Positions 47,872 to 58,859 of a DNA stretch of 64,000 nt are shown piece after piece. Numbering within the stretch: the stretch's first letter is position 1; every line of letters starts with the position of its first letter. The DNA lies in the NCBI GenBank assembly GCA_007258455.2, contig VDFB02000002.1, forward strand, positions 415,283 through 479,282, in the 5' to 3' direction. Under the pieces are notes generated by a model. The model worked only from the letters and a program-made list of their open reading frames with translations. It had not been told where the DNA came from and did not search any database. The position numbers and the translations under genes are program-made. The DNA is from Sequoia sempervirens (lineage: Eukaryota > Streptophyta > Pinopsida > Cupressales > Cupressaceae).

Positions 47872-49026
47872 ATGGCTGCCGAGGTAGTTACAGAGAGTGG
47901 TCGTATGGAATATCAGGAGGGATTCACCATGGATGGCTCTGTTGATTTGAAGGGTAGGCCTGTTCTCAGATCCAAAACTGGAGGATGGACAGCCTACTCA
48001 TTTCTTGTTGGTAAATTTTTTTTAATGATCTTTAAATATGTGGTGTTTTTATAGACTGTTTCGACTAAAGACCAATGAATCATTACATAACATAATGATT
48101 TTTATAGACTGTTTCAAAGTTGTATACATGTACTGTAAATTATTGATTGGATTGGTGCTTATGCAGGCTATGAAATATTTGAAAGAATGGCCTTCTTTGG
48201 AATTGCCTCTAACCTAGTGAATTACTTAACCAATAAGTTGCATGAGGGCACATTGACTTCTGCAAGGAATGCAAACAATTGGAGTGGTGCCATTTGGATC
48301 ACTCCTGTACTTGGTGCATACATTGTAGACACCCATTGGGGACGCTACTGGACCTTCACTATATTTTCCTTCATTTATATAGTGGTCTACATCTTTTCTC
48401 TATCTCTACCACATATTTTTATGTAGGGAGATTAGGTTTCTAATACTGGTATATTGTGTGCAGGGAATGGTTATTTTGACATTGGTTGTCTTAGTGCCAT
48501 CTCTGAAACCACCAAAATGTGCTAAAGATGCGACAGTGTGTCCAAAGGCCTCTACATTTCAGGTTGGATTTTTCTATTTTGCATTGTATGTTCTTGCTTT
48601 GGGCACAGGTGGCACAAAGCCCAATATTTCCACCATTGGAGCAGATCAATTTGATGAGTTTGATACCAAAGAGAAGGTTCAAAAGGCCTCCTTCTTCAAT
48701 TGGTGGATGTTCAGTGTGTTTTTTGGAGCACTGTTTGTAAATACTTTTTTGATATACATCCAGGAAGATGTTAACTTCACTGTGGGATATGCAGTTCCTA
48801 CTCTTGGCTTGATTATATCAGTGGGTATATTCTTAGTGGGAACTCCGTTCTACAGACATAGAGTTCAGAAAGGGAATCCTTTTGGCCGAATTGCTCAGGT
48901 AATAGTTGCAGCAGTTCGTAAATGGCGAGTGTAGGTACCTGCTGATGCAGCAGAGCTTTACGAACTGGAGCCCAAAGCCTATCTTGCCAAAGGAAGATTT
49001 CCCATTTCTAAAACTCCGATCTTGAG
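47872..49026 (+). pseudogene. Captured NRT1/PTR family (NPF) transporter fragment, exons 1-3
   Basis: The three exons are 47872-48010, 48167-48384 and 48464-49026, with introns 48011-48166 and 48385-48463. Both introns start GT and end AG, and the phases join correctly into 306 codons. The protein resembles NPF5-type proton-coupled nitrate/peptide carriers: VDLKGRPVLRSKTGGW, the proton-coupling motif EIFER in helix 1, the PTR signature LGTGGTKPNIS, then FFNWWMFS and GTPFYRHR. It covers helices 1-6 and stops in the central loop at a clean donor site (GTGAGT at 49027); helices 7-12 are missing, so it is about half of the usual length near 600 residues. One in-frame TAG at 48932-48934 (codon 276) further disables it. 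Retained introns show capture at DNA level, not by retroposition. Confidence 0.9.
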
Positions 49027-50640
49027 GTGAGTAACAGACTAATTCTTTCTATCTTAGTTAAGGCTAATGGCTATAACGAGGTTTCTTTCTGCTGTGATAT
49101 AATCCTCTGAATTAGTTGTTGGCATTTGGGACATTTAAATTAAGTAAAATGCCATTTTTAGCATATTTGTAAGATGGGTTCTTAGTCTTTTGCTGGCGAG
49201 AGTTTTGTTTGGTTGGTTTGTTTATTGGAGTCTTGTGCGCTTAGCTGCTTCTTGTCGTATGGATTGAATTCTTGGATTTCTATATTGTATTTACTTTGTT
49301 TCTTGTATAAGGGTGGGGTCCAAGAATGTTTAATTATAAAGTGAAATAGGTTAGATTATAATTTATATAATTTTTGGTGATATGTATAGAATTATAAATT
49401 TACTATTTCTTAATGGATATTTTTTCTAACAGTATATTAGATCATATTAAAAAGTGGGTGAAATGACACCACCTCTCAAAATTTAGGTGAGTCAAAGCAT
49501 TAAATGAAATACATCAAAAAATGAGATACAGTTCGTACTATTGGGATCAAAAAGTCACAATTTATTGTGCATATAGTACCAAGTTTTTAATTTGTCAACT
49601 ATCTACTACATGTGAAGCTTGGCACATTTATTAAAAGATAACCATAATAAAATTCTCACATACAACCCATGAGATGGTTGGTCTAGAGTGTAATTGAAGG
49701 CATACACATTGATAAACCAAAGAAAGTGGTTAAATTAATATTAAAAAGTGTACATAGGCATGACAAGTGTGGTCATAGCTTTGATCAACTAGATTTGTTG
49801 TCATATGAGATAAATGAAAATAGTATCACCATCATAACTAAGCTCATTATTACTATGAAAAAATAGGTAGAAGGTTATATGAAACGACAAACAACTAAAA
49901 ACAAAAAAAAAATTGAAATCTTCAACTCTTGTAAACAAAGAATATTGAGACATTTTTGTTGTTGTTGTTGTTGTTGTTGTATAGCATGCACAATTTACTT
50001 TTTTGTGGGGCCTATTAGACTAAACATTCCATGAAATAAGTTCAAAGAAGATGGAAGTCAAGTGACATTTCATTGTTATTAAGCTCATCAAGAGTTTCAT
50101 AGTTATTTCTCAAATTTTTTTGAGTCTTTCAAAATTTTAAAACTTCCCAACTAGATTGGGATTGTTGGGCCACGAAAGTGGCATTTATCTAGCACATATT
50201 CACCTTCCTCCACCTTAGGACCTAGATTATGAGGTATCCTAATAGTCAATTAGGGAGATACAAGAGATGTTGGAGAAATTGGAGACACTACCTATATAGT
50301 AGTTTGAAAATATAAATCATTGATATAGATAACAATTTTCTATTGAATTGAGGTTTTCTCACCTCTTTGGAAGATTAAAAAATAGATTGTGATGAGACAA
50401 CCTTCTTCACCTTGTTATTGATAGGATTTGAAATCTAAGTACAATCAATTTGATTTTGTCCCACCAAAATTGGATCCTTCTCTCCATAGTTGTGATTATT
50501 CTTCCTACTCCCAATTGTGGTCCTTCCATACTCATTTTTTTAGAAGCATTCCCAAAAGGTTTTAGATTCTATATAATAAAGGGACAATCCTTTATTTTAT
50601 GTTGGGAGAAATGACACCTCTAGAATGTATTGAGAAAGTT
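49027..50640. other. CACTA interior downstream of the NPF fragment
   Basis: It begins as NPF intron sequence, but no further NPF exon was found. A (TTG)n run lies at about 49957-49980. Otherwise it is featureless. Confidence 0.4.
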
Positions 50641-50649
50641 TAGGTACAT

Positions 50650-51140
50650 GACTCTTTGGGTGAATCATTGCCACCAATCTTTATGTCAACATTGCCTTTG
50701 AGGTCCTTAAGTAGGTTGACCTCAACACAAGCCCATTTCTAAGGATGAGCAAACAAAATATATCAATGCTCAACATAAATTACAATACAATTAAGAAAAG
50801 GACATAGAGGCAAAGAAAGACAAAGAAACTCTACCCAAACTTGTAATTAGAGGGTATGCCAAGAAAAAATGAGTACACGGAGAGAAAATAAAATAAAATT
50901 GTGAATATATCAAGGACCATGGTCAAACACAACCTTGAAAATTTTCACTTGAGAAAAATGAAAAAGGAGAAAACATTTCATGAGGTTTTGAATAGTCTCC
51001 ATGTAGACCCCATGAAGGACCCAAATAGAATTGAACAATTTTTTTAGCATGCTTTTAGATGGGATTCTTCCGATAAACTATCTTATTAAAATAAAACTTT
51101 CAAGCCACTTACATGCATTATCAAAATCATGGAGTGGTAA
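50650..51140 (-). pseudogene. DUF4283/LINE ORF1-like relic
   Basis: On the minus strand the pattern of the plant DUF4283 domain, common in LINE ORF1 proteins, is partly readable: VFDHGP near 50920, LQVWVEFLCLSLPL near 50820 (compare PVWVRLPGLPLE), and ACVEVNLLKDLKGNVDIK near 50700 (compare ARVLVEVDL). Stops and frame changes separate the pieces, the zinc knuckle is not clear, and no endonuclease or reverse transcriptase follows. The call is tentative. Confidence 0.4.
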
Positions 51141-51144
51141 CACA

Positions 51145-52595
51145 ACATTGGGAGTAGAGGACTTACCCTGTGCACTACTTTTAAATTAAATTTTGAGGTC
51201 ACTTCAGTAGTGGCATTTTCTTGTGCATCCAAGTCTATAATTCAAAAAGCAATTGTTAGGTTGTTAAGACTAGTAGCCATTTAAAATAAAAACCAATTTA
51301 CCTCACAATTATAGTAAATACACTTTAGATTGAAGTATAAAAAAAATTAATAGATGATGTAAATGTATGTGTGGTGTGATGACATGTTATTGTAATTTTA
51401 GAGATTTGAGACATTGTGTTCAAATCCTAGTGTATTTGCATAAGGGATATCATTTATTTATTAAGATATATCTTACAAAAAGATATCTATTTATCCTAGA
51501 AGTCACCTCTAATAAATTTATTTGAATTTTAGAATCTTGTTCTTAATATTTTAGTTTGCATATTCTTACTTGTGCTAATCCCTTATCCTTGTTAGTCTAT
51601 TACCCTTATCCTCTACTTTTCAATATAGTATGCACAAAATGATAAAAATAAAGAACTCACACAAAAATAAATATAAAATCACAGCAATTTCATTGTAACT
51701 ACAAAATAATAAACTTCAACCATTAACATTATACTTCACAACTACACCACACTACACAATTTTTATTTTTTTAAATAAAATTTACCAAACATATTTAAAC
51801 CTTCAACAACTTTGGAAAAAAATTCCAATACTCACACATAGCAAGGAATCAAACACCTTACCTGCCACCCATGTTTGTTCATAAAATCCATATATTTATA
51901 TATGAAATTCTAAAATCTTCTTAAATTTTGGATTTCTACCATTCTACGCCTGTTGTATGTGTCAAATTGGTTTTCTTCCATAGTCTCAAATTATTTTCCT
52001 CTTTACAAATCATCTAACTAAAGCTACCCATCATCTTTTAGACAAAGTATAAAAATATTTCCTTACTCAAGACAATAAGAAAATGATATCTAACTTCTTG
52101 TTATTAATCTTATCCCCTCCTCTCATCATTGTATCTCCTCCTCTCATCATTGCGTATTGCACAACAATCTAGCTAGATATCCTTTAATTAAAAAGGATTG
52201 GGATATAAATCAACTTTTTGAATATTCAATCCAAGCAGATTGATGAGGTTGAATTTTTTTATATATGGTAGAACAATGAAAACATCACATACTTCTTACT
52301 CCTTGTGATTCCTCTTTGTGACACATCCAATGCATATAGAACACAAATAATATTTGTCATTGCCAAGTGTAATCTTCTTAGCTTTCATGTTACTCATCAC
52401 ATAGAGACAAATAATAGAATCAAGTTACCATGTACATCTAAACACAAATTTTCATTTGGATGGAGCTCCATTTTGAATCATGTTAATCAACACATTGTAT
52501 ATGTGGGCTTAAGAAATAGTATAATTTTAGTTGAAATAGGTAAAAGATACCATATTGTAAAAATATAAATGTGCTCATTATTAGATCTTGGTTGT
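51145..52595. other. CACTA interior without recognisable genes
   Basis: AT-rich; no domain recognised on either strand. A directly repeated CCTCCTCTCATCATTG occurs near 52116-52151. Confidence 0.35.
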
Positions 52596-52677
52596 ATTTT
52601 CATTTTAATAATTGAATTTTCAGTTTAATAAACATTCTAAAACCCTCGTTGAAATCTTATTTTCAGGTTGCAGCTCG
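52596..52677 (+). repeat. Third copy of the CACTA splice-acceptor-like repeat
   Basis: TTTTCATTTTAATAA near 52597, then AATAAACATTCTAAAACCCTC and TTATTTTCAGGTTGCAGCTC, homologous to 44101-44163, 8.5 kb away and in the same orientation. Confidence 0.55.
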
Positions 52678-53219
52678 TCAAATTGGAGAGGTGAACATGA
52701 ACTCTTTACTTTCATCCAACCATGATCAGTGAGATTTCTAGATAGAAAGTTTCCATCCTTCTCATTTGAATCCTTCCAATCTTCTCTCAAGGGTTGTCTG
52801 ACTGGAATGGGAGGGCAAGACCACTTTGAATCGGGCAATATATGCACCACAAATAATAACTACATTTACTATATATTTTCATGTCTTTTCTCCCTTCAAT
52901 GGTTGTAGCATTTGTATTGTATCTTGGATTTGTCTTCCATGACAACCAAGAGTGCAGTGAAGGATCTATTTCTTGGATCTTTGATTATGCAGTTGTATGT
53001 TTGTAATTCTTTTGGTTATGTAGTTGTTTGATGTTTGTATATTCTTTTTTTTTCATGCAATACAAATTTTTTTTTGAATATCTATGATATTTGAGTTTTA
53101 TATGCATAAAGTTGTTTGTTGATTATATATATATATATATTCATATTAATCCAATACAAAAAAAAAATGAATATCTATGATATTTGAAGTTTATATGCAT
53201 AAATTTGTGAGAAATAATT

Positions 53220-53700
53220 AAGTTAGATTTGATTTATAACTTGAATCATTGATTCACTCAAATAAATGATTAAACCATGACTAAATAAATGACTACTATG
53301 ACTAAAATAAGTGAATACAATGACCAAATATATGACTACAATGACTAAATAGATGACTAAATTAATGACTAAATATATGACTAAAACAATGACTAAATAA
53401 ATGATTACTATGACTAAATAAATGACCAGTTAACAACAATCAATGACTAAATTAATGACTAAATATATAACTAAATTAATGACTAAATATATGACTAAAT
53501 AAAACACAACCATGACTAAATAAATGATCAATTAACAACAATCAATGACTAGATAAATGTCTAAAATAGTTTAGTCATAAATTTGGTTGCATTATAAATG
53601 ACCAGCAATAAACTACTAATGGTCACGTGACCAAAATTAGTCATTTATATGCAATTTATAGTAGTTTATTTAGTCATTTATTGTTGCTTTTGTACTAGTG
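53220..53700. repeat. CACTA right subterminal repeats and terminus
   Basis: More than a dozen variants of ATGACTAAAT/ATGACTAC are packed between 53250 and 53570, followed by inverted copies (TTTAGTCATAA, TAGTCATTTA) and the terminal TACTAGTG. Same motif family as the left end, which ties the two ends to one element. Confidence 0.85.
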
Positions 53701-53703
53701 TAC
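53701..53703. repeat. Target site duplication of the CACTA element, right copy
   Basis: TAC, matching 43257-43259. Confidence 0.85.
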
Positions 53704-54429
53704 TTATCATAATAAAGACTTCCACTTCCATGGGAGTTCATTTCTTCACCCATCTGCCCATCCACCCATCCATTTCCACCTTTCTCTCTCCCATCACTTC
53801 ACTTCATTCGAGTCCACCTCATCCCACCTCATCTTCATCAATTTCTCAACTTATCTCCTAAAAATGCTAGTGGTACTTTCTCCATGATCTTTGTAACAAA
53901 TCCTCCACACATTTAGGTATGTGCACATTAATTGTTATATCTTAATTTTCTTTTAGTGCATTCATTTAATTTTTGTACGTTAGTATGGACATTCACCATA
54001 GCATGCTGATATTCCCCACCTTGTCAAATCATCATTATGCATGTGTGAACGCATGCCCAAATTTAGGTTGGGGGGGAATGAAAAAGATGTGAATATTTTT
54101 CCCATGGGTTAGTCCATGCTGGTGTACATCAACAAAATTTAAATTGAGCCGATTTGGAATCTGAGTGAGAGGATGGCTCACATGTGTGAATGAAACCAAC
54201 TGTTGCCACCATTTCTCTTCATTAGAGCTTTCCTTTATTACTCTTTCCTTGCCATTATTGACCTTGTCATATCTCAAGTTACATTATAAACAATAGGTAA
54301 GTTAGAAAAGGGAAAATCTAGTCAACATTGGCATTGAAAAGTTAGCAAGTATTGCAGGAAGGTGAATTTGATTTTCAGACGGATGTGTAGGAAGGAAACC
54401 ATAGAGTGTTTTTTTGATTGCAAACAATG
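53704..54429 (+). other. Element C spacer between pol and the downstream ORF
   Basis: A pyrimidine-rich tract with CCATCCACCC-type runs occupies about 53730-53860. A second polypurine-like sequence, TTAGGTTGGGGGGGA at 54063-54077, matches the true tract of element C near 56900. No coding motif. Confidence 0.5.
54063..54077 (+). other. Internal polypurine-like tract of element C
   Basis: TTAGGTTGGGGGGGA is identical to the 15 bases ending the purine run before the 3' LTR. With the CACTA removed it lies about 6.2 kb into the 9-kb interior. It could be a central plus-strand primer or a leftover of another LTR junction. Confidence 0.45.
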
Positions 54430-56523
54430 GGAGGTGGGTTAATTTGGAATGAACCCATGGTGCATGATGTATTACTATAGGATGCACCCTGGATAGCTGA
54501 ATTTAGAAAATGTAGATGGATTGACTACTTCCTGAAGTTAGATGATTTCAATGAAGACATTGCACTAGAGTTCACCTAGACATTGTCTAAAGGCAAAGCC
54601 ATGGTAAAAGGGTTGGAGGTCATAGCAACTGAAGAAACAATGGCAAAGGTTATAAGGTTACCTATTGATGGTGAAAATTACCCTACTTCTAGAGATGCTA
54701 GATCAGCTAGGGCTGAATTTACAGAACCAAACGACCCTCCATTGAGCATAGATAAACAAGGTATGAAGATAATGTCTCTACCTCAGCCATGGAATCAGAT
54801 AGTTGTTTATGTCATAAAATACATCACCTGTAAAGGTTTCCATTCGAATTTGCATTTCGTGCACTTCAAGCTTTTGAATCATATGAGGCATGGAATGAGG
54901 ATGAATGTGCCAAATGTGTTATACAACCTTCTCTCAATCATGGTATCCAAGACCCAAAAAGGTAGGGAAAATTTTGTTTCCCACCATTGTTTGATTATTA
55001 TTTTTAATTGAGAAGTATCTACATGATCTATCTAGAATGACATGGGAAGAATTCATAAAAATTGTTCAAATTAGACCTGAGCACTTGCAACCAAGTGTTT
55101 TACCTCAACCTCATAGGTCTAGCAAGAAATTGAGCATGGCTAAATCCACTCTTAGTTGTTCAACCTCTGGCATAGGCTCTAGTGTAAAACCTCCTACAAT
55201 AGAAGAGATTATAGAAATTAGCTCTTGTAGGATAGAGCACTTAGACAAAGAAAGTTCTTCCCATGACTTTGATGATGATGTTCCACTTGGAATTATAATG
55301 AAAACTAGGGCACAAAAGAGGGAAGTAGAAATGAGAAAAGGAAAGGCCAAAAGGTAGCTAGCAGAAAAAGAGGTGCCAAGCTCTAAGAAGAGAAAGGCTA
55401 ACACTATTCATCCTACAGCCAAAGAAAAACATGAGAGCCCTCCTAGGAAAGCAAGACCATCCAGGCCAACCTTTGGTATGCCTTTGCAGGAAATCCCTAA
55501 GTCTATAGAAGTATCACAAGGGGACATAGAAGATCCAATGGGGTAGGAGAAGGTCAAGGAAGATATATTTAAAGAAACAACAAACATAACATTGGCTGAT
55601 CTTGCCAATATTGCAGATCAAGCCAAAAATTAGGAGTATGAGGAAAATTAGGAATTCCTAGAGCAAGAGGTCCTATAGCAAGAGATCCTATAACAAAATC
55701 CAAAACAAGAGTAGGAGTCCTTGTAGAAACAACCTGAATTGGGAAAACAATCAATACCCTTGTAGCCAAAATTGATGGGACAACCTAAATCCTTTTAGTT
55801 AGCATTCGTGCCAGAGAAGATGCTAGTAGGAATTTACATAACCCCCTAATTTTTCAATGCACAAGGTTTCCATGCATTTATGGAAAGAGATGCAAAGAAG
55901 ATAAGCAGAATGGAAGGAGGAAAAATGCAGATTGAATAAGGAAATTAAAGGTAAAGATGTAGAAATTGCCACCTTGAAGGAGAAGGTGGATGATATGGCA
56001 ACCTTTGTACAACATATTTTGGAATTTAGGAACTCTCCAAGGCTCTATGCTCTACATTTGAAGAAGAAATATCTCTCTTTTAGACTATCAATAATTTTCT
56101 TAGGTTTGAACCCTTCTATTGAGACCCTTGTTGAATTTTTTAATGCATAGTGAATTGCTTCCCCTAAAATGAAGAATTTGTTGTGTGAGTTTTATTTGCA
56201 TAATTATGCTATAACTCAAGATTATGATTGGAATTTTTTGTTATATGTTAGGGATTGTCCAATTAAGGACATTTATGTCTTTGGTGCAAAATGAGATTAG
56301 TTGGGAACAATAATATGGGGCTTATAAGCAATTGGAGTCTAACATCCCTCTACCCATTAGGGCTAAATCAAAGAATCTAGGGGATATTTTTAGGGAATGG
56401 TATAGAATTATTTTTAGACCTATCTATGGTAATAGGATTATGCCTTGGATAGAAGCAATTTATAGTGAATATGAGGAAAATGAAAAAGAAAAAGAGGAAA
56501 CCATGAAGAGATACCTCTCATAG
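54430..56523 (+). pseudogene. Element C downstream ORF (env position), decayed
   Basis: A protein reading frame follows pol. The best part is 54430-55011: WNEPMVHD, WIDYFLKLDDFNEDIALEF, KAMVKGLEVIATEETMAKV, QPWNQIVVYVIKYITC, HFKLLNHMRHGMRMNVP. This layout resembles the 'putative plant transposon protein' domain found in extra ORFs of plant gypsy elements; a role is not known. A lysine/serine-rich stretch follows (55037-55357), then a charged region (near 55870-55990) that could form a coiled coil, and a last open piece at 56332-56523 (WIEAIYSEYEENEKEKEE). Many TAG codons interrupt it. I see no signal peptide or membrane segment, so there is no support for a true envelope protein. Confidence 0.65.
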
Positions 56524-56886
56524 AGATGGAACATCTTAACTGATGATCTCAAGTAGGCTGAGCCTCATTCCATCTAGAACTAAGCAGCAACTCTTAAAAG
56601 GATTGACAAATATATTCACATTGGTAGGAAAAAGGGGTGATTCTAGCTTCCCCTAACTTTTCAGTCACCCATCCTAATGTGGCCTGTACCGAAGTTCAAG
56701 TTCTAACAATATGATATTGCTATAGAGAAATAGAGATGGAGTATATTGGATAGATTGGGATGATTCTATTGGTATCTTGATTCACACACAACACATTCTA
56801 ATGTGGGACAGTTGTCATTTGCAAATTTTAGAGTATTGACCAATCAAAAGAATAGCTCTTCCACTACTGGAGGACCAACAAGATCT

Positions 56887-56901
56887 TAGGTTGGGGGGGA
56901 G
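56887..56901 (+). other. Polypurine tract of element C
   Basis: TTAGGTTGGGGGGGA and one G immediately before TGATGAGTC, the start of the 3' LTR. Confidence 0.8.
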
Positions 56902-58129
56902 TGATGAGTCTAGTTTATGGTCTTATTTTTGGGTAGAATTTGTGATCTAGTTGTTGAAGTTATGATGGACTTTGACATTAAGTGTTGATACTTTCATGAT
57001 ATTTTCCTCAAACTATAGACATTGGGCATAATGTTATTTCTGCAAAATTTTAATGATAAATGGCATGTTAAATGGACTGTCTATATTAATTTTGCATGTG
57101 GTTAATGAATGTTCCATAAAGTGGTTACAGATATGCAATTATTGAGTGTACTAACATTTCCATGTAGATTTAATTTAAGGATGCTAAATTGAGGAAGACA
57201 CTGCCAACTGTGCATGCAGCATAATGTCCAGCAAGGGAATCGTTCAAATGTCAAAGGAGGCTGATGATAGGAGATTCCTTATGCAAACTAAATGTAACTA
57301 CCTTATTGTGGACTTTAATACTATTAAGCAGTTGCAGGCGTTACTACAACACTAAATCTATGGTTGGGCATGCATGTTTGGCCGAATTCCATGCATGCAT
57401 AACCACCACCCCACTTTCTCTGTTTTCCCTAAATGGTGTCCAGTTCATGGAGTTGACTGCCTCATTTAGTTAATAGTATAAATAAAGATATGGCACTCCT
57501 TCTCTAAGGTTGCACGATTTGATTATGTACTTGCATTCTTTAGTTCTTAGCAAGGCATATATATTACTCCTTTGTACTCATGATTTATAGTGAATAAAAT
57601 AAAGTTTTGAGTTTGAGCATCTGAGTTCCCATTAGTTTTAGAGGATACTTATCCAAGGGGTCCCACTTGGTCAGTAATCCATCCTTTAGTTTAGTATTAG
57701 TTTAGTATTCCTTCTTGTATTGTAATTAGTTAAGAATCTAGCACTGACTATTCTTGCAACCACTAGAATTCCATTCTGTGACTGTTCCTGTAGCCAAAGC
57801 AGATAGAGTAGTGTCCTATTTGTTTGCTTATATTTTCATTTTTGTCATGCATTTTAGATTGGTGTAATTTTTGATTGATGGTTAGTATTTATGTTATTCC
57901 TTTTTAAGCAATTTACTTTCAACATTGTGTCTTTCTCTAATGTAGAATGTAAATGGCTACTTTGAGTTCCTAGTGCACATACTATGTTGAACCATTTCAA
58001 GTTCATGTCCTTGGGTTGAAAAGTTAAATGCACTTTTATGATGATTGAAATGGTTATTCAGGTTAGATGCCCAATCTCTGAATCATAGTTGTAAAAGCCT
58101 AGTCATTGAATCATTGTGGGAGGAAGACA
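56902..58129 (+). repeat. Element C 3' LTR (1228 bp)
   Basis: Begins TGATGAGTCTAG and ends GAAGACA. The TATA-like box is at 57477-57484. It carries about 40 bp not present in the 5' LTR near 58020, plus many substitutions including transversions. Confidence 0.9.
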
Positions 58130-58134
58130 TGGCC
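58130..58134. repeat. Target site duplication of element C, right copy
   Basis: TGGCC, matching 36272-36276. Confidence 0.9.
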
Positions 58135-58855
58135 AATAAAAATTTAGCAAACAAAAAATTTCAATAAAAAATTACAAAAAAAGTATCAAGAGTTACAAAT
58201 CATTTTCCAAAATGATTTAGAAAAATATGATTATTTAGGTCAAAATATCGATGACATACACATGCATGGTATGGTAAAAAAGTGACTTTTAAGTAGTGGG
58301 TTTTAGAAAATTATTGACAATCAATTTGTATCATTTAGGTATTGAAATGAACTAAATATTTGGAAACTAGACTCTGAGTAGTATATTTTATGATTGGTGA
58401 CTTTTTTTAAGATTCCATCTCTAAGTGCTTCAAATTTTAAGGTCAAATGTGACAAATTTTGAAAATCAGAGTAAACTTCCACTTTTTGGCCAAAAAGTGG
58501 ACTCAACCTTTTGCCAATAGCCTCAACCTACTTCTTTTCTACTTTCTCAACCAATTCCTTATCTAGCACCTAAACCTAGAACTAAAGCACTAGGTGACTA
58601 TGATCTTGTCGAGAAAATCTATGTTACTCCAGCCAAGATCTCACCGTGAAACTTGCTTTAGTCTACTCCAATTTATTAATGTATTCTTTAGGAAGCCTTG
58701 CAAAAGATCTTCTTTCCTTTTTCTTCTAGGTAGACATATGTTAATGTTTTGATGGCTCATATTTGTATAGATTCAATGAATATCACATTCTACCCACGAC
58801 AACTTCTACCCCTAAAAGTATAGAAGCAAGAAAACCATTTTATTGTTAATAATAT
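58135..58855. other. Unassigned stretch right of element C
   Basis: No recognisable gene. By position it may include decayed gag sequence of the gypsy relic that follows. Confidence 0.4.
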
Positions 58856-58859
58856 TGGA

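Larger units (their letters stand above)
43260..53700. mobile_element. CACTA (En/Spm-type) DNA transposon carrying captured sequences
   Basis: The left end reads CACTAGTAGAATTT and the right end, reverse-complemented, CACTAGTACAAAA; both fit the plant CACTA terminal consensus. Each end has dense subterminal repeats of (A)TGACTAAA in both orientations. A TAC duplication flanks it, and element C continues on both sides. The 10.4-kb interior holds no recognisable transposase, so it is non-autonomous. Its cargo consists of a gypsy gag relic (about 46255-46706), a multi-exon NPF transporter fragment (47872-49026) and a DUF4283/LINE-ORF1-like relic on the minus strand (about 50650-51140). Some cargo may have entered as later insertions instead of capture. 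Confidence 0.88.
36277..58129 (+). mobile_element. Element C: Athila/Tat-like Ty3/gypsy retrotransposon interrupted by a CACTA transposon
   Basis: The LTRs (36277-37464 and 56902-58129) enclose a tRNA-Asp primer site, gag, protease, reverse transcriptase, RNase H, integrase and an extra downstream ORF in the position of an env-like gene. A CACTA element (43260-53700) is inserted after pol; without it the element is about 11.4 kb. The tRNA-Asp primer and the extra 3' ORF indicate the Athila/Tat side of plant gypsy elements, not the chromovirus side. In the first 230 bp the LTRs differ at about twenty positions with many transversions, so C is clearly older than A or B. All reading frames carry many stops. 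Confidence 0.92.

Noticed and set aside
47872..49026. NPF locus as a functional host gene
   Set aside because: It lacks helices 7-12, has an in-frame stop at 48932-48934 and lies inside transposon ends.
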